A program made the translations under genes and the position numbers. Positions 1 through 5,502 of a stretch of 8,829 nt of DNA are shown piece after piece. Positions within the stretch are counted from its first letter, which is position 1. Every line of letters starts with the position of its first letter. The DNA is from Gammaproteobacteria bacterium (GTDB taxonomy: Bacteria > Pseudomonadota > Gammaproteobacteria > Burkholderiales > Burkholderiaceae_E). The notes under the pieces are model-generated. The model searched no databases. It saw only the letters and a program-made list of their open reading frames with translations, and was not told the origin of the DNA. The DNA lies in assembly GCA_030425615.1 (NCBI GenBank), contig JAUIAI010000060.1:1-8829 (forward strand). Direction: 5' to 3'.

Positions 1-373
1 GCGCGATCGCGCCGCCGAACATCGACGCCTGCGGATGAGCCGCCGCACCGGACAGGAAGGCTTCGAGCCAGTCCGGTTCGGCGATGATGTCGTCGTCGCT
101 GAAGACAATCAGTTCGTCGTCGGCGAGCGCGGGGGCGAGTGTGTCGAGCGCGCGGTTCAGACCGCTGTTCTTGCCGCCGTCCACCCCCTCGATGACGCGG
201 ATCGGAAGTTCGTGGGCCGCCTGCGCCAGCAGGTGTCGGGATTCGTCGCGGCATCCGTTGTCCACCACCAGAATCCGCCAGCAGTCACGGACCCCGCGAA
301 CCTCGTTCAACGATGCGAGCATCGCCGGCAGCGTTCGCGCGCCGTTGCGGGTGCAGAAGACGACGTGGTTCAT
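1..373 (-). CDS. Glycosyltransferase family 2 (partial, C-terminus off the left edge)
   Basis: The first 124 codons of a GT-A-fold glycosyltransferase are present; the gene runs off the window. Visible family features are the nucleotide-binding start VVFCTRNGARTLPAML (residues 4-19), the second strand ILVVDNGCRDES (34-45), and an acidic metal/sugar-nucleotide site FSDDDIIAEPDW (91-102), the GT2 DXD equivalent. GT2 enzymes transfer a sugar from a nucleotide-sugar donor, usually at the cytoplasmic face of the membrane; donor and acceptor cannot be read here. The ATG overlaps the TGA of the preceding gene as ATGA. A GGAG Shine-Dalgarno at 382-385 sits 8 nt upstream, so the start is well supported and translation is probably coupled. 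It is the last visible gene of the minus-strand operon that begins with the Gly/Lys-repeat peptide. Confidence 0.88.
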   Translation of the reverse strand, partial: MNHVVFCTRNGARTLPAMLASLNEVRGVRDCWRILVVDNGCRDESRHLLAQAAHELPIRVIEGVDGGKNSGLNRALDTLAPALADDELIVFSDDDIIAEPDWLEAFLSGAAAHPQASMFGGAIA

Positions 374-1452
374 TCGGCGGACTCCACGAGAGGCGACTGC
401 GGGGTCGACGGCACGCCCGTGGCACGTTCGGGTTCGCCGGCTTCGCCGGAAGCCGCCACGCCCGCCCAGGCCAGCGCACGCTGGCGCGCGGGGTCGGCGG
501 GATCGTCACGGAATTTGCGTGCGAAGAAGCGTCGCGAGGCGGCGAGCCGGTCGAGGTCGTCGAGCTTCAGGGTCCTGGGGTGGCCGTGTGTATCGAAGTC
601 GTTGATCAGATGGTTCAACGCCCCGACCCGCAGTCCCGAGTTGCCGATGATCGACGCGAAGAAGATCTCGTCGATGAGGCGGCCGTTGCGGTAGTGCGCG
701 ACGAGCCCGGGGTCGCGCGCCTTGTCGATGACGTGCCTGCAGGCCGTGCGATTGGCGCAGAACCAGGTGGAACTCACGTAGGGTCTGAACGAGGCATCGA
801 ACGGCGTGTGCCCCAGCAGACCGGCGCGCGCGGCACGTGCCAGTGTGAGCCCCGCCCGGAAGCGCGCACGGCTCGCGAACCCGTCGCCCGACGGACGGGC
901 GATGCACAGACCTGCGCGGGTCTCACGGGTCGGATCCCGGCCCTGGGCCAGCGCCATTACCCGCAGCATCACCCGTTGCCGCAGGCTGCCGCCGGGCAGG
1001 AAGGCCCGGTAGGCGAATTCGAGCAGGGCCTCGGGGTCGTCGTCCAGGCCGACCAGGTCGACGTGGGCGTCCGCGGGGTTCTCGGCAAGGTGGCGGCGCA
1101 GGCTCTCGACCGGCCGTATCGGCAGACAGGTCGGGCTCAGCAGCTGCAGGTAATCGAACTCGAACGAGTCGAGGGCGTACTCGAGCAGGCGCACGATGCC
1201 GGAAACGAACCCCCAGTTGCCCCATCCCGTGCGCAGTGGGTCGGGCACCAGATAGGCATTGGGCATGTCCAGCCGGAAGCCCGGGTAACGTTCGAAATCG
1301 TGATGCACCACCACGGCGGCGGGCTGCAGGGATCGCACGAGCTGGCGAACGACGGCGTCGCTGTAGCCGGCCGACATGATCCCGAAGACGAGCTGCGTCG
1401 CCTCGGGCCCCGTGGCGTGGCCACCAGGGTCGTGGGAGCGGGACGGGATCAC
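370..1452 (-). CDS. Core-2/I-branching-type (GT14-like) glycosyltransferase
   Basis: Predicted 360-residue soluble glycosyltransferase resembling the Branch (core-2/I-branching beta-1,6-GlcNAc transferase, GT14) family. Family-like segments are LVFGIMSAGYSDAVVRQL (21-38), WGNWGFVSGIVRLLEYAL (77-94), FDYLQLLSPTCLPIRP (99-114, the usual 'LLSGxxxPI' block), SSTWFCANRTACRHVI (227-242), DEIFFASIIGNSG (261-273; E262 matches the family's catalytic acidic position) and RRFFARKF (307-314). GT14 also contains eukaryotic protein O-xylosyltransferases; bacterial members are little studied. I chose a GTG start at 1452 because it overlaps the upstream stop as GTGA. A longer open frame to 1572 exists, but its extra residues are low-complexity Arg/Pro/Ala and overlie the end of the ATP-grasp gene. 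The last ~45 residues look disordered. It may decorate the operon's peptide or build a glycan; the family call is good, the substrate is unknown. Confidence 0.82.
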   Translation of the reverse strand: MIPSRSHDPGGHATGPEATQLVFGIMSAGYSDAVVRQLVRSLQPAAVVVHHDFERYPGFRLDMPNAYLVPDPLRTGWGNWGFVSGIVRLLEYALDSFEFDYLQLLSPTCLPIRPVESLRRHLAENPADAHVDLVGLDDDPEALLEFAYRAFLPGGSLRQRVMLRVMALAQGRDPTRETRAGLCIARPSGDGFASRARFRAGLTLARAARAGLLGHTPFDASFRPYVSSTWFCANRTACRHVIDKARDPGLVAHYRNGRLIDEIFFASIIGNSGLRVGALNHLINDFDTHGHPRTLKLDDLDRLAASRRFFARKFRDDPADPARQRALAWAGVAASGEAGEPERATGVPSTPQSPLVESAE

Positions 1453-2417
1453 GGCGTCCAACGAGGCCTCAGCAGGAATCGATCGTGCCGGCGCTGGGCG
1501 ACCAGCGTCTCGTCCTCGATCCCGATTCTTTCGCCCCGGGCCGGCCGATCGAGCTCGCGCAAGGCGTCGCACAGCCTGTCGAAGAAGTGTTCGCAGGCAC
1601 GGACCCGGATGGCGGAGGGATGATCCTGCGTGCGGCGTCCGATCATCGGGTTGGTGTTGATCTCGTACACCTGCGGACGGCCGTCGACGACGCTGAAGTC
1701 GGCGCGGCCGTATTCGATCCGGGCCACTTCGAAGACTTCGCGCAGCGCCTCGCCGTAGCGGTTGCGCTCGACGGCGTGCAGATCCTCCTCGTAGAGCGCG
1801 GCGTCGGCCGCACCCTTCTGGCCGTACTTGGCGCTCCAGTGGCCCTCGTGCACGGCGGGAGTGGTGATCAGCCGCTCACCGACGCGGAACACCGAAAGCT
1901 TGCGGAACAGCCCGGGCCGGATCGGTTCGGCGCAGTACTGGGAGATCATCAGCTCGCGCGCGGGCACACCCTGATCGAGCGCCGAGACGATGGCCGCCTC
2001 GAGGGCGTCGGGCGTCTCGAGCAGGTCCGTGAGGTTGCCGCGATGGGCCGACTGGGTGCGCAGGAAGACGGGGAACTGATCGGGGGTGGGGCGGCGCGCC
2101 TCGTCGGCGCGCCAGACGTCGAATCGATTGAATCCCCGGTCCTTGAGCGCTCTGAGCAGACTGTAACGGTCCCGCGCCCGCGCGGGGTCGTTGATCACCC
2201 GCATGCCGGCGTCACGCAGCGTCCGGTACAGGCGGGCGGCGAGCTCGAGCTCCCAGAAGTTCAGCCGGTCGAGATCCGTGAACACGTAGGTGCCGGCGGG
2301 AAGGCTGCGTGCGCGCAGTGCCCGGTGGTAGCCGAGGGAGCGAAGCGGCAGTCCGGGCACGCTCGCGAGCGCCTCGGTGGTGTACCGGTGCTTGGGCATG
2401 CAGAGAACGGTGATCAT
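1449..2417 (-). CDS. ATP-grasp domain protein (putative carboxylate-amine ligase)
   Basis: A 322-residue protein with an ATP-grasp C-terminal half. The diagnostic metal/ATP site is at 237-257: GRADFSVVDG, then YEINTNP, with D240, E252, N254 and N256 as likely Mg-ATP ligands. An upstream strand PVFLRTQSAHRGN (116-128) sits where ATP-grasp enzymes contact nucleotide. The N-terminal part (YVFTDLDRLNFWELELAARLYRTL, split at 44-56 and 57-67) looks like a pre-ATP-grasp domain. ATP-grasp enzymes activate a carboxylate as acyl-phosphate and join it to an amine, thiol or alcohol. Here that could mean ligating an amino acid, forming side-chain links in a peptide, or amidating a sugar acid; the sequence does not decide. 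The start ATG is 11 nt after the flippase stop, with GAGGG about 8 nt upstream overlapping that stop. The stop overlaps the glycosyltransferase start (GTGA). A longer frame upstream of 2417 overlaps the flippase gene and was rejected. Confidence 0.82.
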   Translation of the reverse strand: MITVLCMPKHRYTTEALASVPGLPLRSLGYHRALRARSLPAGTYVFTDLDRLNFWELELAARLYRTLRDAGMRVINDPARARDRYSLLRALKDRGFNRFDVWRADEARRPTPDQFPVFLRTQSAHRGNLTDLLETPDALEAAIVSALDQGVPARELMISQYCAEPIRPGLFRKLSVFRVGERLITTPAVHEGHWSAKYGQKGAADAALYEEDLHAVERNRYGEALREVFEVARIEYGRADFSVVDGRPQVYEINTNPMIGRRTQDHPSAIRVRACEHFFDRLCDALRELDRPARGERIGIEDETLVAQRRHDRFLLRPRWTP

Positions 2418-2428
2418 CGGGCCGACCC

Positions 2429-3919
2429 TCAGGTGACGTCGCCGAGAAGCCGGCCGATTCCGTCGCGGTCCCGGCGTCGCAGGGCGACGAGCAGATCCAT
2501 CAGGCGGCGGCCGAGCGTGGGCGAGAGCAGGAACACGGAGGCGGCGTAGGCGAGGGCGCCCAGCGTCACGCCGAAGACCAGGGCGAGATGCACACCGAAG
2601 CCGGTCACGGCCCACGGCATGGCGGCGTACACGAGCCCGGCCATGATCAGGGCGCTCGCCAGGGGTACGAGCATTGGACGCAGTTGCTGCGCGATCGGCA
2701 TGCCGGTGGCGCGACGCACGAAGGCATTGCCCAGCGGCCAGATCAGTGCATAGCGCAGTGCCACGGCGGTGGCCACGCCGGCCACCCCGTAGCCGGCGAG
2801 GGCGGGGATCAACAGGGCCAGTGCCACGATGGCCAGCGACATCGACACCAGTGGCAGCCCGACGTGACCCAGACCGCGCAGGATCGAAACGTCGAACACG
2901 CCGTGGCAGGTCCGCAGCCCGCTGATCAGCAGGATCTGACAGGGCAGGACGGCGGCCGTCCATTGTGATCCGAAGGCCACCGGCAGCAGCCAGGGGAGGA
3001 TCGCGATCGCGCCCGCGTGCATCGGCAGCGCGAACAGAGAGGAAGCCTGGTACAGGCCGCTGACCACCTGCCGGACGCGCGCCGATTCATGCTGCAGACG
3101 GGCCACCGCCGTCATGGTCACAGCCGTCAGAGGCACGGCGCTCAGGCGCTGGATCTCGTCGACGATGCGCCTGGCGAGCAGCCAGATGCCCAGCGCCTGG
3201 GGGCCGAGCAGCATCGCGACGAGCGTGCGCGGCAGCAGCATCTCGATCCGGGCCAGGGACACTGTGCCCAGTGACGAGAGATTGAAGGCGGTGAGCTCGC
3301 GCAGCGCCTGCCGGCTTCCGCGGCCGGCGACCCGCCAGTTCGTCCAGAACACCAGGAGTGCCGTGCGGACCACGACGCGAACGCTCTCCATCAGGATGAG
3401 CGCCCAGATGCCCGCGCCGGCCAGCGCCAGCCCGATTCCCGTGGCCGAGGCCAGGGTGATCGACGCGGTATCGATGTGCATCGAGCGGCGAAATGCCATG
3501 TTGCGCATCAACAGGGCCTGGGGCGTGGCGGCAATACCGTTGAGGATCGTGAGCGCCGCCAGGCAGTAGAGCGCCGCGGTCGCTCCGGGGGCGTTGAGTA
3601 TCGACAACAGCGGCCCGGCGAAGCCGGCCAGACCGGCGGCGGCGACGATCGACAGCGCCGTGTTCAGCCAGAACGTCGAGTCGATGTGCGCCTGATCGAG
3701 CGCCGCGCGCTGAATCAGGCACTGGGTGAGGGCGCCGCCGGTGATGATCTCGGACAGTCCGATGAGCAGCATCGCGGCACCGAACAGACCGTACACCTCC
3801 GGCGTCAGCACCTGGGCGATGACCACCACCGACGCGATGCTCATGCCGGTCTGCACGAGACGGCCGAGCGCGGACCAGATCGCGCCCTCGAGGGTGCGGG
3901 TCAGGATTCGTTCGCTCAT
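2429..3919 (-). CDS. WzxC-like MOP-superfamily flippase (polysaccharide transporter family)
   Basis: A 496-residue, strongly hydrophobic polytopic inner-membrane protein, the usual length for Wzx/PST flippases, with about 12-14 predicted membrane segments. The N-terminus is characteristic of the WzxC-type subgroup: an amphipathic start, QVLTPEVYGLFGAAML (36-51), TQCLIQR (65-71) and STFWLN (81-86). Family members move lipid-linked oligosaccharides, or occasionally other amphipathic products, from the cytoplasmic to the periplasmic face. The gene starts at ATG 3919, 28 nt after the hydroxylase stop, with only a weak ribosome site (CCGAG about 7 nt upstream). It ends 11 nt before the ATP-grasp gene. 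Lying between a peptide hydroxylase and two glycosyltransferases, it could export a glycan or a modified peptide. That role is inference; the family call is secure. Confidence 0.9.
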   Translation of the reverse strand: MSERILTRTLEGAIWSALGRLVQTGMSIASVVVIAQVLTPEVYGLFGAAMLLIGLSEIITGGALTQCLIQRAALDQAHIDSTFWLNTALSIVAAAGLAGFAGPLLSILNAPGATAALYCLAALTILNGIAATPQALLMRNMAFRRSMHIDTASITLASATGIGLALAGAGIWALILMESVRVVVRTALLVFWTNWRVAGRGSRQALRELTAFNLSSLGTVSLARIEMLLPRTLVAMLLGPQALGIWLLARRIVDEIQRLSAVPLTAVTMTAVARLQHESARVRQVVSGLYQASSLFALPMHAGAIAILPWLLPVAFGSQWTAAVLPCQILLISGLRTCHGVFDVSILRGLGHVGLPLVSMSLAIVALALLIPALAGYGVAGVATAVALRYALIWPLGNAFVRRATGMPIAQQLRPMLVPLASALIMAGLVYAAMPWAVTGFGVHLALVFGVTLGALAYAASVFLLSPTLGRRLMDLLVALRRRDRDGIGRLLGDVT

Positions 3920-3947
3920 CCGGTGCTCGGGGGGACGTCGGCAGGCC

Positions 3948-4946
3948 TCAGGCGGCGACCGCGGGCTGTGCCGAGCGGACCATCCAGTCGCGGGCTCCGT
4001 TCATCAGGGCTGCGCCCAGATCGGTGAGCTGCGCATGGGCGTCCACCACGGCCAGGCCGTCCTCGAAGTTGCGCCGGTCGGTCCGGGCGGCCTCTTCGGC
4101 GAGTTCGCGCTGTTGCGGCGAAAGGCCCCCACGCTCCAGCAGCCGGGACATGGCCCAGTGCATGCGGGCCGAGACGAAGGTGGCGTGATAGATCCCGTCC
4201 ATCGGGCGCGGATCCACCCGCAGAGGCGAGGGGAAGAGTTCGTCGTCGTCGTTGAGGATGAGCGGCTCGTCCGTGCAGAAACCGAACAGGAGGCTGTGCG
4301 CGGCCTCGTGCGCGATGACCTCGACGATCGCGACATCCGAGAGGTGATAGTCACTGTTCAGGAACAGCGCCCCCCAGAGCTGATAGTGCGAACCGCCGTC
4401 GATCTGCATCTTCTTGGCCGGGTCGGGCGCGATGCAAACCACCCCGCGAATGAGGTTCTCGAATTCGCCGATCAGTTCGGGCATCACCGAGCGTCCCAGC
4501 GTCAGGCCCTGGTGCAGACGCGAGAAGAAGGCGATGCTCTGGGCATCGTCGGGCGGCAGGAGGCCCGTGTTCGGGGCGTCGGCGGTCATCTTCCGGAAGT
4601 AGACCGCATGGTCGCGCGAATCGTACGGACGCAGCGGGTCGAAGCGCTGGCCCGAAGCGACCGGTCGGTGCATGGCCAGCGACTGGAGGTGTTCGATCGC
4701 GCGCGCGTGGTCCTCTTCGAACAGAGCGATCGCGGCGTCGTAGTAATCGCTGAAGGCGAGCGGCGCGACGCGGGCGCCGCGGCGGATTTCCGTGACCAGG
4801 CGCTGAACGCCGGCCCGGTCGAAGTCCAGGGCATCGCCGATGCGGTCCAGCATGTGCGCGAGGCTGTCGGCCAGACCGGCGTGCATCCGGCCGTCCAAGG
4901 TGGCGGCGCGGCCGGGATTCGGTTCGAACGAATAGTCTGGTCTCAC
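3948..4946 (-). CDS. HExxH-motif peptide-modification protein (aKG-HExxH-type peptide beta-hydroxylase-like)
   Basis: A 332-residue soluble protein. The key motif is HEAAHSLLF (H213, E214, H217; coding bases 4296-4310), followed about 36 residues later by SPLRVDPRPMDGIYHATFVSARM (read as SPLR 240-243, DPRP 245-248, DGIYHATF 250-257). H254 is a good third metal ligand. This arrangement matches the 'HEXXH motif domain' family (TIGR04267-like) found beside RiPP precursors. To my knowledge these are now annotated as iron/2-oxoglutarate-dependent peptide beta-hydroxylases rather than proteases. There is no signal peptide or membrane segment, as expected for a cytoplasmic maturase. The start is GTG at 4946 with GAGG at 4952-4955, 5 nt upstream. 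The gene directly follows the Gly/Lys-repeat peptide, its likely substrate. A true zinc peptidase is the alternative, but the spacing and downstream motif favour the modification family. Confidence 0.78.
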   Translation of the reverse strand: MRPDYSFEPNPGRAATLDGRMHAGLADSLAHMLDRIGDALDFDRAGVQRLVTEIRRGARVAPLAFSDYYDAAIALFEEDHARAIEHLQSLAMHRPVASGQRFDPLRPYDSRDHAVYFRKMTADAPNTGLLPPDDAQSIAFFSRLHQGLTLGRSVMPELIGEFENLIRGVVCIAPDPAKKMQIDGGSHYQLWGALFLNSDYHLSDVAIVEVIAHEAAHSLLFGFCTDEPLILNDDDELFPSPLRVDPRPMDGIYHATFVSARMHWAMSRLLERGGLSPQQRELAEEAARTDRRNFEDGLAVVDAHAQLTDLGAALMNGARDWMVRSAQPAVAA

Positions 4947-4951
4947 GGTTG

Positions 4952-4955
4952 CCTC
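4952..4955 (-). promoter_or_regulatory. Ribosome binding site of the HExxH gene
   Basis: GAGG on the minus strand with a 5-nt spacer to GTG at 4946. It decides this GTG over the next in-frame ATG (residue 21), which would remove the conserved-looking N-terminus. Confidence 0.6.
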
Positions 4956-4993
4956 GTGTCTGGACTGCCCGATGCGGGGCGTTGAATCAGGGG

Positions 4994-5035
4994 GGCGGCG
5001 CTCCGGGTCCGGGGAACCAGGCCCGCAGCGCCGCC
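4994..5035 (-). promoter_or_regulatory. Intercistronic RNA hairpin between precursor and hydroxylase genes
   Basis: In the minus-strand transcript the 9-nt arms GGCGGCGCT and AGCGCCGCC pair perfectly (plus-strand arms 4994-5002 and 5027-5035). After one G-G mismatch, a further CGGG/CCCG pairing (5004-5007 with 5022-5025) extends the stem to 13 pairs around a 14-nt loop. No U-tract follows, so it is not a classical terminator. It begins 15 nt after the precursor stop and ends about 40 nt before the hydroxylase ribosome site. Its position suits an mRNA-stabilising, processing or attenuating element that keeps precursor in excess over its enzyme. The pairing is seen directly; the role is inferred. 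Confidence 0.55.
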
Positions 5036-5050
5036 TGGGTCGGGCCCGGA

Positions 5051-5320
5051 TTACGCGTCCTTGTTGCCCGTCTTGGCGCCTTGCTTGGAGCCGAGCTTGA
5101 CGAAGGCGCGGATGTCCTGCTTGGAGCCTTGCTTGGAGCCGAGCTTGGAGCCGGCGCGGATGGCCTGCTTCTCGCCGTCCTTGCTGCCCTGCTTGGCGCC
5201 GAGCAGCGGGGTCTTCGCCTTGTCACCGCTCTTGGCGCCCATCTTGGCGCCGTCGAACGCGGCGGCATCGAGCTTGAAGCCGAGCATTTCGCGGGGATCG
5301 AGTTGGATGGGTTGGGTCAT
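5051..5320 (-). CDS. Gly/Lys-repeat small peptide, candidate RiPP precursor
   Basis: An 89-residue peptide that I do not recognise as a named family. Residues 1-23 (MTQPIQLDPREMLGFKLD then AAAFD) look like a leader. Residues 24-87 hold twelve G-x-K triplets, mostly at 4-residue spacing, in four groups of three with Gly at 24/28/32, 41/45/49, 57/61/65 and 77/81/85. The middle residue is Ala or Ser in the first two triplets of every group, and Asp, Glu, Ser or Asn in the third. There are 15 Lys and no Cys, Trp, Tyr or His, so lanthionine or Cys-derived azole chemistry is excluded. There is no signal peptide. Start ATG 5320 has GGAG at 5326-5329 (5-nt spacer); a TTG-initiated extension to 5389 would overlie the promoter palindrome and was rejected. 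The stop is TAA. Codons show the G/C third-position bias of neighbouring genes. Being first in an operon just before an HExxH hydroxylase gene supports a modified-peptide precursor. A basic nucleic-acid-binding protein is the main alternative. Confidence 0.75.
   Translation of the reverse strand: MTQPIQLDPREMLGFKLDAAAFDGAKMGAKSGDKAKTPLLGAKQGSKDGEKQAIRAGSKLGSKQGSKQDIRAFVKLGSKQGAKTGNKDA
5075..5170 (-). repeat. Two tandem 48-bp (16-residue) units in the precursor gene
   Basis: Units 5123-5170 and 5075-5122 are directly adjacent and identical at 42 of 48 bases by my count. They encode KQAIRAGSKLGSKQGS and KQDIRAFVKLGSKQGA. The six differences all change amino acids (Ala/Asp, Gly-Ser/Phe-Val, Ser/Ala), while the Lys and G-S-K positions are kept. 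A shorter 12-bp period (one G-x-K quartet) lies inside: the 9-mer GGCTCCAAG recurs at 5084-5092, 5120-5128, 5132-5140 and 5144-5152, and GGCGCCAAG at 5072-5080, 5192-5200, 5231-5239 and 5243-5251. This indicates growth by duplication. Confidence 0.9.
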
Positions 5321-5325
5321 ACGAA

Positions 5326-5329
5326 CTCC
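5326..5329 (-). promoter_or_regulatory. Ribosome binding site of the precursor gene
   Basis: GGAG on the minus strand, 5 nt from the ATG at 5320. It fixes the 89-residue reading against the longer TTG-initiated frame. Confidence 0.6.
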
Positions 5330-5341
5330 AGATCGGGGTGG

Positions 5342-5382
5342 ATCATAGGGGTGAGTACCCATAAGACGTGACAACACGTCAA
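5342..5382 (-). promoter_or_regulatory. Predicted promoter of the peptide operon with palindromic operator
   Basis: On the minus strand a good -10 hexamer TATGAT (5347-5342) lies about 22 nt before the precursor ATG, giving a short leader that contains the ribosome site. At the -35 position there is no good hexamer 16-18 nt away. Instead there is a perfect palindrome GACGTG-TTGT-CACGTC (5365-5380), centred near -38 of the predicted start. TTGACG (5382-5377) overlaps the palindrome but is too far (29 nt) to serve this -10; its own 17-nt-spaced partner GGTACT is poor. The layout suggests a regulator-dependent promoter. The identity of the regulator cannot be read. Confidence 0.4.
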
Positions 5383-5400
5383 CAGACAATCAGAGTGGGA

Positions 5401-5454
5401 CGAACGGCGGAAAACCGGGCCTGGTCGTGCCTTTTTCGCAACGAGCGCCGTTCG
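5401..5454. repeat. 9-bp inverted repeat with A/T-flanked inner hairpin (possible weak terminator)
   Basis: CGAACGGCG (5401-5409) and CGCCGTTCG (5446-5454) are perfect inverted repeats 36 nt apart. Inside is a short GGC...GCC stem flanked by AAAA (5411-5414) and TTTTT (5432-5436). On the minus strand this sits just after the DedA-PAP2 stop (5503) and before the peptide-operon promoter, where a terminator is expected. The inner stem is only about 3 G-C pairs with a bulge, so termination is doubtful. A second imperfect stem (TGATC/GGCGG with a 2-nt bulge, 5479-5505) overlaps the stop codon of the upstream gene. Confidence 0.35.
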
Positions 5455-5502
5455 ACGGACCCGGCGTCCGGAGCGCGCTGATCGCGGCGGCCTGCCCGCC
5501 GA

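Noticed and set aside
1453..1572. Longer start for the GT14-like glycosyltransferase.
   Set aside because: The extra residues are low-complexity and overlie the ATP-grasp C-terminus; the GTGA overlap gives a natural start.
313..1623. Long plus-strand open frames (also 1485-2549 and 3726-4985) opposite the glycosyltransferase, ATP-grasp and HExxH genes.
   Set aside because: These are antisense shadows of genes with clear motifs; they have no domain signature and are explained by high GC.
3948..4946. Reading the HExxH protein as an ordinary zinc protease.
   Set aside because: There is no signal peptide and no usual protease downstream Glu/Met-turn, and the SPLR...DPRP...DGxxHA pattern fits the peptide-modification family better.
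4949..5371. Plus-strand frames with LGAELGA-type or CLEPSLEP-type repeats.
   Set aside because: They are mirror images of the G-x-K repeat. The minus strand has the ribosome site, the -10 and the coherent leader, so the minus reading is the gene.
5321..5389. N-terminal extension of the peptide from a TTG at 5389.
   Set aside because: It would start inside the promoter palindrome and has no good ribosome site, whereas ATG 5320 has GGAG at 5 nt.
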